From the NCBI GenBank assembly GCA_964533275.1, contig CAZHJK010000010.1, forward strand, positions 1 to 64,000: a stretch of 64,000 nt of DNA. The letters are read 5' to 3'. This DNA is from CAZHJK01 sp964533275 (GTDB lineage: Bacteria; Bacillota; Clostridia; Eubacteriales; Garciellaceae). The notes beneath the pieces were generated by a model that saw only the letters and a list, made by a program, of their open reading frames with translations, had not been told where the DNA came from and made no database searches. The translations under genes were made by a program, and so were the position numbers. Positions 1 to 8,417 of this stretch are shown here, one piece after another (the stretch's first letter is position 1; the number at the start of each line of letters is the position of its first letter).

Positions 1-82
1 AATGCTTAAAAATCAAGGGTTGTCAGAAATTTGTACTAAGATTTTTGACAATACCCCCTGGTTTGCGGGGAGGAAGTTATGA
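1..82 (+). CDS. 3' end of an upstream gene, partial
   Basis: An open frame enters from the left edge (codons in phase with position 2) and ends with TGA at 80-82, overlapping the aroA start in an ATGA arrangement. The visible C-terminus reads ...SEICTKIFDNTPWFAGRKL. The overlap implies translational coupling, so the product is probably another enzyme of the aromatic pathway. The fragment is too short to identify. Confidence 0.55.
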   Translation, partial: MLKNQGLSEICTKIFDNTPWFAGRKL

Positions 83-1374
83 AAACTATTGAAATCATTC
101 CTGGCATATTAAATGGTGAGATTAGAATTCCGCCTTCAAAAAGCATAAGTCATAGAGCTATTATTTGTAGCGGACTTTGTGAAGGGGAAAATACTATAAA
201 AAATGTTTTACTATCCCAGGATATATTAGACACCTGTAATGCACTAGAAGCCTTAGGAATAAATATACTTTATACCAAAGAAGACCAAGGGGAGACAAAC
301 ACCTTAACCATAAGGGGAAACCCAAATCTTAGGCCTATAAAAAATATTATTGATTGTGGTGAGTCAGGATCCACCCTGAGATTTCTTATTCCTTTAGCTA
401 CATTAACTAAGGAGAAACTAACCTTTAAGGGAAGGGGAAGACTTGTAAAGCGCCCATTGGATCCTTATTTTGAAATATTTAAAAATCAAGATATACCCTA
501 TGAGTCTAATAATAAAGGATTGCCCCTAAGCGTTAATGGCACACTTCATCCAGGAATATACAAGGTGCCGGGAGATATCAGCTCCCAATTTATTACTGGA
601 TTAATGCTTGCACTTCCTCTTTTAAAGGGGGACTCACGAATCATTATCACAACCCCATTAGAATCAAAGGGCTATATTGATTTAACCCTAGAAATGTTAA
701 AGAAGTTCTCTATAGAAGTAGAAAATGAAGAATATAAGGAATTTTATATTAGGGGAAATCAAAAATTTAAACCAGTGTCCTATAGGGTAGAGGGGGATTT
801 CTCCCAATCTGCATTTTGGTTTGCAGCAGGAATTCTAGGGGGGAAGATAAGAACCACCCATCTAAATATTAATTCCCTACAGGGAGATAAGATAATAATA
901 GATTTTATAAGGAAAATGGCAGGAAATATAATAGTTGAAGAGCAGGGGGTAACAACCATTGCATCCACAACAAAGGGTATAACCATAGATGCTTCCCAAT
1001 GCCCTGATTTGGTGCCTATCCTTGCAGTATTAGGAGCTTTAACTAAAGGCACTACAAATATAATAAATGCCCAAAGGCTGCGTATTAAGGAATCAGACCG
1101 TTTATGGGCATTGGCTTCCGAGCTAAATAAGCTGGGAGGAAGGGTAAGAGAATTAGAAGATGGACTGATTATACAGGGAGTTGATGCTTTAAGGGGAGGC
1201 GTGGTAGATAGCTGGAATGACCATAGAATAGCTATGGCATTGGCAATTGCCTCTATTAAATGCACAAAGCCTGTTATAATTACCAATAGTGATGCTGTGA
1301 AAAAGTCCTATCCAAGCTTTTGGCAAGACTTTTCAAGACTAGGAGGTAGAATAAATGAGCGGAGTATGGGGTAA
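79..1374 (+). CDS. aroA: 3-phosphoshikimate 1-carboxyvinyltransferase (EPSP synthase)
   Basis: This enzyme transfers enolpyruvate from PEP to shikimate-3-phosphate in the cytosol, the sixth step of the shikimate pathway. The 431-residue length is normal for the family. Visible signatures are the N-terminal substrate loop with Lys21-Ser22 (KSISHRA), the glycine-rich GESGSTLRF segment near residue 97, the RLRIKESDRL segment near 335, and DSWNDHRIAMA near 380. The start is ATG 79, preceded by GGGGAGGAAG and coupled to the upstream gene by ATGA. The 3' end overlaps aroC by 20 bp. It is the first identifiable gene of an aroA-aroC-chorismate mutase-aroE cluster. Confidence 0.97.
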   Translation: MKTIEIIPGILNGEIRIPPSKSISHRAIICSGLCEGENTIKNVLLSQDILDTCNALEALGINILYTKEDQGETNTLTIRGNPNLRPIKNIIDCGESGSTLRFLIPLATLTKEKLTFKGRGRLVKRPLDPYFEIFKNQDIPYESNNKGLPLSVNGTLHPGIYKVPGDISSQFITGLMLALPLLKGDSRIIITTPLESKGYIDLTLEMLKKFSIEVENEEYKEFYIRGNQKFKPVSYRVEGDFSQSAFWFAAGILGGKIRTTHLNINSLQGDKIIIDFIRKMAGNIIVEEQGVTTIASTTKGITIDASQCPDLVPILAVLGALTKGTTNIINAQRLRIKESDRLWALASELNKLGGRVRELEDGLIIQGVDALRGGVVDSWNDHRIAMALAIASIKCTKPVIITNSDAVKKSYPSFWQDFSRLGGRINERSMG

Positions 1375-2455
1375 AAATATAGTAATTTCTATTTTTGGAG
1401 AATCCCATGGAAGGTCCATAGGAATAACTATGAATGGCATCCCTGCAGGTTTAACCCTTGATTTAAAACTAATAAATAAGGAACTTCAAAGGAGATCTCC
1501 AGGTGGAAAGGATTTTTCTTCAGAAAGAAATGAAGAGGATGACTTTGAAATACTAAGCGGTTATTTTAACAATAAAACCACAGGCTCCCCCCTTTGTGCA
1601 ATAATAATGAATAGGGATAATAAACATAAGGATTATAAAGATTTAAGATATATAATGAGGCCTAGCCATGCGGATTATACGGGTTATATAAAACATAAGG
1701 GCTTTAATGATTATAGGGGCGGGGGACATTTTTCAGGTAGACTTACTGCACCCCTGGTATTAGCAGGAGCTATAGCAAAGCAGCTTTTAATGAAGAAAAA
1801 TATCTTTATAGGCAGTCATATAAAAAGCATACTTAATGTAGAAGATGATAGCTTTGATGAACTTAATGTTGAACTTGAACTATTAAAGGAATTGTACATT
1901 AAAGACTTTCCGGTATTAGATGAAAATCAAGGTAAAAAAATGAAGGAGATAATATCTACAGCAAAAAAAGAATCAGACTCGGTAGGAGGAATAATAGAAA
2001 CTGCCATTATAAATTTACCTCCGGGCATGGGTGAACCCTTCTTTGATTCTATAGAAAGCAGACTATCCCAAATGATGTTTTCCATTCCAGCTGTAAAGGC
2101 AATAGAATTTGGCAGGGGCTTTGACATTACTAAGATAAAGGGCAGTCAAGCCAAGGATGAATATATAATTGAAAAGGGACAAATAAAGACCCTGGCCAAT
2201 AATAATGGAGGAATACTCGGGGGGATATCCAATGGGATGCCTATAATATTTAATATAGCAATAAAACCCACCCCCTCCATAGGACAAAAACAAAGAACTA
2301 TTGATATGGGAAAAATGCAGGAGACTTCATTACAAATCCAAGGTCGACATGATCCCTGTATCCTTCCAAGGGCAATACCGGTAGTAGAGGCAGGAGCAGC
2401 TTTAGTAATCTTGGATTTATTGATTGAAAAGGAGGGGAAGGCATGGATGAGCTAG
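1355..2455 (+). CDS. aroC: Chorismate synthase
   Basis: This enzyme makes chorismate from EPSP with reduced FMN as cofactor. The protein has 366 residues, the usual length. It shows the N-terminal FGESHG motif at about residues 14-19, the central GGGHFSGRLTAPLV segment, and the C-terminal GRHDPCILPRAIPVVEAGAALV block typical of AroC. The ATG at 1355 lies inside the end of aroA (20 bp overlap), and the gene overlaps the following chorismate mutase gene by 13 bp. These overlaps indicate tight translational coupling in one operon. Confidence 0.97.
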   Translation: MSGVWGKNIVISIFGESHGRSIGITMNGIPAGLTLDLKLINKELQRRSPGGKDFSSERNEEDDFEILSGYFNNKTTGSPLCAIIMNRDNKHKDYKDLRYIMRPSHADYTGYIKHKGFNDYRGGGHFSGRLTAPLVLAGAIAKQLLMKKNIFIGSHIKSILNVEDDSFDELNVELELLKELYIKDFPVLDENQGKKMKEIISTAKKESDSVGGIIETAIINLPPGMGEPFFDSIESRLSQMMFSIPAVKAIEFGRGFDITKIKGSQAKDEYIIEKGQIKTLANNNGGILGGISNGMPIIFNIAIKPTPSIGQKQRTIDMGKMQETSLQIQGRHDPCILPRAIPVVEAGAALVILDLLIEKEGKAWMS

Positions 2456-2706
2456 CCAAGTTAAGAGAAGAAATAGATGAAATAGATAGACAGCTAGTGG
2501 CATTATTTGAATCCCGGATGAATGCAGTAGTTAAAATAGGACAGTATAAGAGAAAAAATAAGCTACCTGTTTTAAACTCATCAAGGGAGCAAGAGGTGTT
2601 AATTAAAAGTCTAAACTATTTAAAGGATAAAACCTTTGAAAAACCCCTGGAGGAGTTCTTTAGGGAACTAATGAGGATTAGTAAGGAGATACAGGATGAG
2701 GTATAA
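2443..2706 (+). CDS. Chorismate mutase, AroQ type, stand-alone
   Basis: This is a small all-helical chorismate mutase of 87 residues that would convert chorismate to prephenate for phenylalanine and tyrosine. It has the AroQ pattern LREEIDEIDRQLVALFESRM at the N-terminus and the Lys-containing KIGQYKRKNKLPV segment, where catalytic Arg and Lys residues of the family sit. No prephenate dehydratase or regulatory ACT domain is attached, unlike bifunctional PheA. ATG 2443 overlaps the end of aroC and is preceded by GGAGGGG. It is the last gene before a heptad repeat block. Confidence 0.9.
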   Translation: MDELAKLREEIDEIDRQLVALFESRMNAVVKIGQYKRKNKLPVLNSSREQEVLIKSLNYLKDKTFEKPLEEFFRELMRISKEIQDEV

Positions 2707-2884
2707 GGTAGATGGCAAGGGAAGGTAGATGGTAGAAGGTAGAAGGTAGAAGGGAATAGATTCTAGTTGCTAGATATCAGTCAGATACCAGTTACCAGAT
2801 ACCAGATACCAGAAAATGACTTAAAATCTTTTACCGATACCATATACCTGATACCATCTACCATATAACCCCGGAGGTGAAAAT
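2707..2884. repeat. Heptad-repeat element between chorismate mutase and aroE
   Basis: The interval holds about four GGTAGAW units (about 2708-2752), then ATACCAG units (about 2785-2813), a central AT-rich inverted segment (GACTTAAAATC), and a right arm of TACC-containing heptads (2829-2865). The left GGTA arms can pair with the right TACC arms, so the transcript could fold into a long imperfect hairpin. It ends just before the aroE Shine-Dalgarno site CGGAGGTG. Confidence 0.8.
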
Positions 2885-3697
2885 ATGAAACAACTTTATG
2901 GTCTAATAGGAGAAAAATTAAATTATAGTCTTTCTCCCCAAATTCACTCCTTGATATTTAGCAAGCTTAATATAGATGCTTATTATCATCTGTTTGAGGT
3001 TGAAAGGGAGGATATGGAGGATGCCATTTGTGGTTTAAAGGCACTAAACATTAGGGGAGTTAATGTAACCATTCCCTATAAGGTTGAGGTTATGAAATAT
3101 CTTCACCAGGTTTCTAAGGAAGCAGAAAAAATCGGTGCGGTAAATACCATTCTTATTAAAGGGGATAAAAAGATTGGTTACAATACAGACTATTATGGAT
3201 TAGAGCGGTTGGTTCGACATTATAATATGCCCATAAAAAATAAAAGAGTGGTTGTTCTGGGCACAGGAGGAGCAGCTAAGGCAGTGTTACAATTTCTGCT
3301 GGATAATAATATAGCAGATATAACCATAGTAAGCCGATATGTAGAGGCAGCTGGTTTAAAATATCAAGATATTAGGGTTTTATCCTATGAGGGAATTAAG
3401 ACATTAAAGAATCAGGACATTATAATTAATTGCACCCCCTTAGGCATGGATCCCCTTATTGAAGAATCGCCAGTGGGTAAAAAAGTCATATCTAATTATC
3501 AATGGGCTGTTGATTTAAATTATAATCCTTCCCAGACTTTATTCTTAGAATATGCCAGAGGACTAGGAGTAAAAACCGCCAATGGTTTATTTATGTTAGT
3601 AGGGCAGGCGGTTAGGGCACATGAAATATGGCATGATAAAGATATCCCCCAGGAGTTTGTGGAGAATATTTATGAGGAAATTGAATCTTTTAATTGA
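2885..3697 (+). CDS. aroE: Shikimate dehydrogenase (NADP)
   Basis: This enzyme reduces 3-dehydroshikimate to shikimate with NADPH. The 270-residue protein has the shikimate-binding SLSPQIHS motif near residues 16-23, the NVTIPYK segment with the catalytic Lys near 65, NTDYYG near 99, and the Rossmann GTGGAAKAVL loop near 125. ATG 2885 is preceded by GGAGGTG. It lies downstream of the other aromatic genes but is separated from them by a 178-bp heptad repeat block, so transcription must read through that block. Confidence 0.96.
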   Translation: MKQLYGLIGEKLNYSLSPQIHSLIFSKLNIDAYYHLFEVEREDMEDAICGLKALNIRGVNVTIPYKVEVMKYLHQVSKEAEKIGAVNTILIKGDKKIGYNTDYYGLERLVRHYNMPIKNKRVVVLGTGGAAKAVLQFLLDNNIADITIVSRYVEAAGLKYQDIRVLSYEGIKTLKNQDIIINCTPLGMDPLIEESPVGKKVISNYQWAVDLNYNPSQTLFLEYARGLGVKTANGLFMLVGQAVRAHEIWHDKDIPQEFVENIYEEIESFN

Positions 3698-3722
3698 AAA
3701 TTTGACTAAAGATATATATAAT
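3694..3722 (+). promoter_or_regulatory. Sigma-A-type promoter for the glutamine synthetase gene
   Basis: TTGAAA (3694-3699), a 17-bp spacer and TATAAT (3717-3722) lie about 46 bp upstream of the glutamine synthetase start. The -35 box overlaps the aroE stop codon. The match is by eye to the vegetative consensus. Confidence 0.6.
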
Positions 3723-3768
3723 AGATAACATTAAAAATCCAAGTAGTTATTAAAAAAGGAGTGGTCAA

Positions 3769-5676
3769 ATGAAAGAATTACTATATGTAATACCACCCGA
3801 GGAGCATGGTAGCGAAACCCTTAGAAGATTATTTAAGGAGCACGATGAGGTGAAGTTTGTCTCCTTTATGGGAATTGATTTAGGAGGCAATGCTACAGAT
3901 GAAAAAATCCCAATACATGTATTTATAAAGGATATGGAGGATTTTTTACAATTCGGTATTCAAACAGACGGCTCAAGCGTTGTTCTTCATGAAATAGCCA
4001 CCTTAAATAATGCCCGATTAGATATTATCCCTGATTTAGAAGTAAATTGGATGGTGGATTATAATCATGACCTTTTAGATGAAGAAAGTAATTTGCCGGT
4101 GGGTACACTAGTTATTCCATCCTTTCTAGTCCATGAAAATAAAAGAGTGGGTTCCAGAGCCATTCTAGATAGAGCTTTTAAATATTTTAAACAATCAACA
4201 ATGGATTTATTGAAAAATCACCCCCATCTATTGGAAAACATGGGAATTAAGAGTATTGATAAAATTGCAGATATTGAGCTTACCTCGGCAACTGAGCTGG
4301 AATTTTGGGTTAAAAGCCCAGAGGATTTAGCAAATGTGGAAAAGCTCAGTACATCCCAAACATTAAAGGAACAATATTGGAAGAGAACCCAGGGGACAGT
4401 CCGTACAGCCTTGGAAAAAACATTAATGGAAATGGATAAATACGGATTAAAGACCGAAATGGGCCACAAGGAAGTAGGAGGAGTAAGAAGCAAAATCGGT
4501 GTAGATGGAAGATCTAATCATGTAATGGAACAATTAGAAATTGATTGGAAATATACCATAAATGCACTTCAAACAGCAGATAATGAATTATTTATAAGAC
4601 GACTTATAGTGGATATGTTTCATAGATATGGATTAGAGGTTACCTTTAGGGCTAAGCCCACTGAAGGAGTAGCTGGCAGCGGAGAGCATACCCATCTAGG
4701 TGTAGTGGCTAAGTTAAAAAACGGAAAATATAAAAATCTCTTTGCACCAATGGAAGCTGAGGAAGACTATTTAAGTGTTTTAGGCTATGGAGCATTGATG
4801 GGTATATTAAGAAATTATGAAATAGTCAATCCCTTTATAACTGCTAGCATTGATGCCTTCAATAGACTAAAACCTGGCTTTGAAGCTCCAGTGTGTATTG
4901 TAACCTCCCTTGGACATACTCCAGAAGAACCCTCAAGAAATCGCTCAGTATTAGTAGGATTGGTACGGGATATTCCAAAACCAATAGCTACCAGATTTGA
5001 AGTAAGATCACCAAATCCCTTTTCCAATACCTATTTAGTGATTTCTTCCATTTACCAAGCCATGTTAGATGGAATGTTAGCAGCAGCTAAAAGTGGAAAA
5101 AACAATAAGGAGCTAGAGAGGGAAATTTCTAAGGAGGATGGAGAAGAGGGTTTCTATCTAGAAAGAAATCGTGCCTATCGAAGTGAGTTAAATGTATTTG
5201 AGCATTTCACAAAGGAAGAAAGAGATGCTAAATTCGGTATTCACCCTGCAACACCTTGGGAAAATGTGAATAATTTAGCAAAGTATAAGGATAGGCTGGA
5301 AATACTTTTAAATGGTGGAGTAATGACCCAGGATATTATTGATTCTGTAATAGCCAGCACTATAGATAGATGGACCAATGAATTAGAAGGTCGTGTTCTC
5401 TATGATAATATGGAATTAATTCGTGAATGCAAAAAGCTGCATGGAGAAGATACAGCAAATGATCTGGATGAAGCTCACTGGAAGTATATAAATCATTTAA
5501 GACAAGAGCTTATGAAAAGCTCTAATGGAAATTTATCTATTTTAGGGAGCATAAGGGAAGCCCTTCATAGGGGAGATTATCAAAGAGCTTCAGACTTACA
5601 AATAACAATGAATGAAAAGGTAGATGAATTAAGAAATAAATATATAGAATACAAACAGAATCTTTTTGAGTCTTAG
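3769..5676 (+). CDS. glnA: Glutamine synthetase, long form
   Basis: This enzyme makes glutamine from glutamate, ammonia and ATP. At 635 residues it is longer than the classical ~444-residue GSI. The catalytic core is recognisable: SATELEFWV near residue 178 (Glu metal ligands), the GSGEHTHLG segment near 306 (His ligand), and FEVRSPNPFSNTYL near 408 (Arg and substrate loop). The last ~190 residues form a mainly helical extension that I associate with a clostridial long subtype; I did not assign it to GSI or GSIII. ATG 3769 follows AAAAGGAGTGG, and the gene has its own promoter. It is probably monocistronic. Confidence 0.88.
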   Translation: MKELLYVIPPEEHGSETLRRLFKEHDEVKFVSFMGIDLGGNATDEKIPIHVFIKDMEDFLQFGIQTDGSSVVLHEIATLNNARLDIIPDLEVNWMVDYNHDLLDEESNLPVGTLVIPSFLVHENKRVGSRAILDRAFKYFKQSTMDLLKNHPHLLENMGIKSIDKIADIELTSATELEFWVKSPEDLANVEKLSTSQTLKEQYWKRTQGTVRTALEKTLMEMDKYGLKTEMGHKEVGGVRSKIGVDGRSNHVMEQLEIDWKYTINALQTADNELFIRRLIVDMFHRYGLEVTFRAKPTEGVAGSGEHTHLGVVAKLKNGKYKNLFAPMEAEEDYLSVLGYGALMGILRNYEIVNPFITASIDAFNRLKPGFEAPVCIVTSLGHTPEEPSRNRSVLVGLVRDIPKPIATRFEVRSPNPFSNTYLVISSIYQAMLDGMLAAAKSGKNNKELEREISKEDGEEGFYLERNRAYRSELNVFEHFTKEERDAKFGIHPATPWENVNNLAKYKDRLEILLNGGVMTQDIIDSVIASTIDRWTNELEGRVLYDNMELIRECKKLHGEDTANDLDEAHWKYINHLRQELMKSSNGNLSILGSIREALHRGDYQRASDLQITMNEKVDELRNKYIEYKQNLFES

Positions 5677-5730
5677 GGCACTTTAATATCTAAGGAAAGT
5701 CATACTATCCTATGTTATTAAAAAAGGGTT

Positions 5731-5847
5731 TGCAAGGGAATATCCCCTGCCGAATTCAGGAGGGTGCTCAGGCTGAAAGCGGCAAAGATGATTTTTAGGG
5801 TGAATAATGTTCCTTTTCTCGATGACTATGAACAAAGTTCACCCTTA
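5731..5847 (+). ncRNA. Candidate structured RNA upstream of the VTT membrane protein gene
   Basis: Three hairpins follow each other in a region without a gene. Hairpin 1 (5732-5750) pairs GCA.GGG with CCC.TGC around AATAT. Hairpin 2 (5749-5784) pairs GCCG with CGGC and CAG with CTG across a symmetric AATT/AAAG internal loop. Hairpin 3 (5797-5846) pairs AGGGTGAA with TTCACCCT and TGTTC with GAACA across a TAA/AAG internal loop. The GC content is higher than in the flanks. It could be a cis-regulatory leader or a small RNA. I could not match it to a known family by eye. Confidence 0.4.
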
Positions 5848-5945
5848 ATTTATTAGGAAAATAAATTATTTAAACCATAATAAAGGGGAAATAATAGTTA
5901 ATAATAAGATATAATGAAATTTTTTAGAAATGCGGGGGAAGGGAC

Positions 5946-6683
5946 TTGAAAAAAAAGGGTTTTATTATAGCTATTGCAATACTAATCATAATTGCACTTT
6001 ATCTAGCCAACTTTCCCAGTCTATATTATAACCTTAAGGAGTTAGCATCAAATCCAGAAGAAATAAAGGACTACATAATAGGTTTTGGCATATTAGGACC
6101 AATTATTATTATAATTATTCAGATTATTCAAGTAATAATATCTCCCATACCGGGGATGGTAACATCCCTAGCAGCAGGTGCTATTTACGGAGTGGTTTTG
6201 GGTTTTTTATTAAATGTTTTAGGGGTTTTATTGGGATCTCTTGGGGCGTTTTATTTAGCTAGGAAATTTGGTAAACCCTTGGTCATAAAGATTATAGGTA
6301 AAAGGGCATATGAAAAATATAATAAGCTGGTATCAGAAAAATACACCATAGGATTATTTATATTATTCTTTCTGCCGTTTTTCCCAGATGATGCCCTTTG
6401 TCTTTTAGCTGGCATATCTGCAATGGACCTTTCAATATTTTTATTTTTTGTAATAGTGGGAAGAGCCCCCGGCTTGTTTGTATCCACCCTTGTTGGTAGT
6501 GGAAATATTACTTTATCAATGCCGATATGGATTATTATAGGTGTAATAAGCATTATAGTAATATACTTCTCGATTAAATATAATAAGGAGATTGAGAAAT
6601 ATATTTACAAGAAAATAGAAAAGCAAAAGAAAAGATATCATAATGTTATTGAAAAAAGAAGGGAAAGAAAAGATAAGAAATAA
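5946..6683 (+). CDS. TVP38/TMEM64 (VTT-domain, DedA-like) membrane protein
   Basis: This is an integral membrane protein of 245 residues with a hydrophobic N-terminal helix, several further membrane segments, and the VTT-family core around residues 70-170 (PGMVTSLAAGAIYG, LGSLGAFYLARKFGKP, FLPFFPDDALCLLAGI). Family members are linked to membrane homeostasis and lipid scrambling, but the substrate here is unknown. The C-terminal ~25 residues are very Lys/Arg-rich and would be cytoplasmic. The start is TTG 5946 after GGGGGAAGGGAC; no ATG is well placed. A candidate structured RNA precedes it. Confidence 0.85.
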   Translation: MKKKGFIIAIAILIIIALYLANFPSLYYNLKELASNPEEIKDYIIGFGILGPIIIIIIQIIQVIISPIPGMVTSLAAGAIYGVVLGFLLNVLGVLLGSLGAFYLARKFGKPLVIKIIGKRAYEKYNKLVSEKYTIGLFILFFLPFFPDDALCLLAGISAMDLSIFLFFVIVGRAPGLFVSTLVGSGNITLSMPIWIIIGVISIIVIYFSIKYNKEIEKYIYKKIEKQKKRYHNVIEKRRERKDKK

Positions 6684-6887
6684 GGGAACAGGGAACAGAG
6701 ATCAGGGAACAGATGCTAGAAAAGAAAATCTAAAATCTTAAAAGCTTAAATCTTTTGACTTTACTATCGACTAGTAACCAGCAACTAGCAACTAGCTTTA
6801 ACTGATAACTGATAACCGATAACTAAGAAAAGTTTTTACTGTTCCCTTGCAACTGTTCCCTAATAACTTACAAGGAGGGAAATTCCA
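6684..6887. repeat. Complete heptad-repeat element before gcvT
   Basis: The element starts with GGGAACA units (6684-6712) and GATGCTAGA, followed by an AT-rich middle with AAGCTT (6745-6750). It continues with CAACTAG units (about 6780-6796), GATAACY units (about 6802-6825), and a right arm with two CTGTTCCCT copies (6839-6861). The GGGAACA arm is the inverse of the TGTTCCC arm, so the whole block is bounded by inverted repeats. The gcvT ribosome site AAGGAGGG lies just beyond it. Confidence 0.85.
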
Positions 6888-7985
6888 ATGGAAAATGTAC
6901 AAAAAACAGCGCTTTATAATGCCCATAAAGAGCTGGGAGGTAAGATTATTGATTTTGCTGGCTGGGCACTGCCTGTCCAATATGAGGGCATTATCAGTGA
7001 GCATGAAGCAGTTAGAAATAATGCAGGATTGTTTGATGTATCCCATATGGGGGAAGTTGAGATTGCTGGGAAGGATGCCTTTGAATTTATACAAAGGCTA
7101 ATTACCAATGATATTTCCAAGTTAAAGGATAATCAAATTAGCTATTCACCCATATGCTATGAGGATGGGGGTATTGTTGATGATTTGTTGGTTTACAAAT
7201 ATAACCACGAGCGTTTCCTTTTAGTGGTTAATGCAAGCAATACACAGAAGGATTATGAATGGATGCTAAAAAATGTAAATAATTATGATTTAGAGTTGAA
7301 GAATTTATCAGATGAATATTCCCAGCTTGCCCTTCAGGGACCTAAGGCTCAAGAAATATTACAAAAATTAACGGATACGGATTTATCAACTATTAAATTC
7401 TTTTATTTTAACCCCGAAGTAAGAATACAGGATATAAAATGCATAGTCTCCAGAACTGGATACACAGGAGAGGATGGCTTTGAAATTTACTGCGCCAATG
7501 GGGATATAGAAAAGCTTTGGGAAAGCATACTTGCAGCAGGCAAGGATGATGGTTTAAAGCCCGCTGGATTAGGTGCAAGAGATACCCTAAGATTTGAAGC
7601 AAGTCTTCCCCTATATGGCAATGAAATTGACAAGGATATTACACCCCTGGAAGCTGGACTAGGCTACTTTGTTAAGTTAGACAAGGATGATTTTATAGGG
7701 AAAGAGGTTCTAGAAAAACAAAAGCAAGAGGGATTAAAAAGAAAGCTGGTGGGATTTGAAATGCAAAAGGGTATCCCTCGACATGGATACACCATCCTAA
7801 AGGAGGGGAACCCTATAGGGAAGGTGACCACAGGATATCTTTCCCCAACATTGAAAAAAAATATAGGCTTGGCACTTATAGAAGAAAAATACAGTGCAAT
7901 GGGTCAAGAAATTGAAGTACAGATTAGAAAAAAAGTTTTTCCGGCAAGAATCGTAAAGAAGGGCTTTTATAAAAGAGCAAAGTAG
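6888..7985 (+). CDS. gcvT: Aminomethyltransferase (glycine cleavage T protein)
   Basis: T protein takes the aminomethyl group from lipoylated GcvH, releases ammonia and makes 5,10-methylene-THF. The 365-residue length is normal. Visible family features are the N-terminal KTALYNAHKELGGKIIDFAGWALPVQY segment (read in two parts, residues 4-30), the YTGEDGFEIY folate-site segment near 190, and the GLGARDTLRFEA segment near 225. ATG 6888 follows AAGGAGGGAAATTCC. It heads gcvT-gcvH-gcvPA-gcvPB-lpdA, a full glycine cleavage operon. I saw no glycine riboswitch in front of it; that space is a heptad element. Confidence 0.97.
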   Translation: MENVQKTALYNAHKELGGKIIDFAGWALPVQYEGIISEHEAVRNNAGLFDVSHMGEVEIAGKDAFEFIQRLITNDISKLKDNQISYSPICYEDGGIVDDLLVYKYNHERFLLVVNASNTQKDYEWMLKNVNNYDLELKNLSDEYSQLALQGPKAQEILQKLTDTDLSTIKFFYFNPEVRIQDIKCIVSRTGYTGEDGFEIYCANGDIEKLWESILAAGKDDGLKPAGLGARDTLRFEASLPLYGNEIDKDITPLEAGLGYFVKLDKDDFIGKEVLEKQKQEGLKRKLVGFEMQKGIPRHGYTILKEGNPIGKVTTGYLSPTLKKNIGLALIEEKYSAMGQEIEVQIRKKVFPARIVKKGFYKRAK

Positions 7986-8031
7986 GAAAAGATAATGAAG
8001 ATTTTATAAAAAATAAAAAGGAGGAAAAAAA

Positions 8032-8415
8032 ATGAAGGTATTAAATGATTTGTTTTACACAAAGGAGCACGAATGGGTAAAAGTAGAAGGAGAAGAAGCC
8101 TATATAGGTATTTCTGACTATGCACAGCATGAGTTGGGAGATATTGTGTATGTGGAATTGCCAGAGATTGATGATGAGTTTGATGCAGAGGAAAGCTTTG
8201 GAGTTGTAGAATCCGTTAAGGCAGTATCCGATTTATATATGCCTGTAGGAGGAACTATAATCGAGGTTAATGAAGAACTAGAGGATGAACCGGAACTAGT
8301 AAATGAAGATGCCTATGAAAACTGGATTATTAAAGTTAAGATGACCGATAAAAGTGAGCTAGATGAGCTATTAAGTGGAGAAGAATATCAAGCATATTGT
8401 GCTGAGGAGGAATAA
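8032..8415 (+). CDS. gcvH: Glycine cleavage H protein
   Basis: GcvH carries the lipoyl arm that shuttles the aminomethyl group between the P, T and L proteins. It has 127 residues with the lipoylation site Lys63 in the ESVKAVSDLYMP motif, and an acidic overall composition as usual. ATG 8032 follows AAAAGGAGGAAAAAAA, a strong ribosome site. It is separated from gcvT by 46 bp and from gcvPA by 2 bp. Confidence 0.97.
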   Translation: MKVLNDLFYTKEHEWVKVEGEEAYIGISDYAQHELGDIVYVELPEIDDEFDAEESFGVVESVKAVSDLYMPVGGTIIEVNEELEDEPELVNEDAYENWIIKVKMTDKSELDELLSGEEYQAYCAEEE

Positions 8416-8417
8416 AA

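Noticed and set aside
5731..5847. Glycine or TPP riboswitch
   Set aside because: GCTCAGGCTGAAAG and GGGTGC...GCTGA resemble short pieces of these motifs, but the other conserved blocks are missing and the neighbouring gene is a membrane protein.
6847..7101. Separate small gene overlapping the start of gcvT
   Set aside because: It is a shadow frame of the repeat end and gcvT, and gcvT itself is clear.
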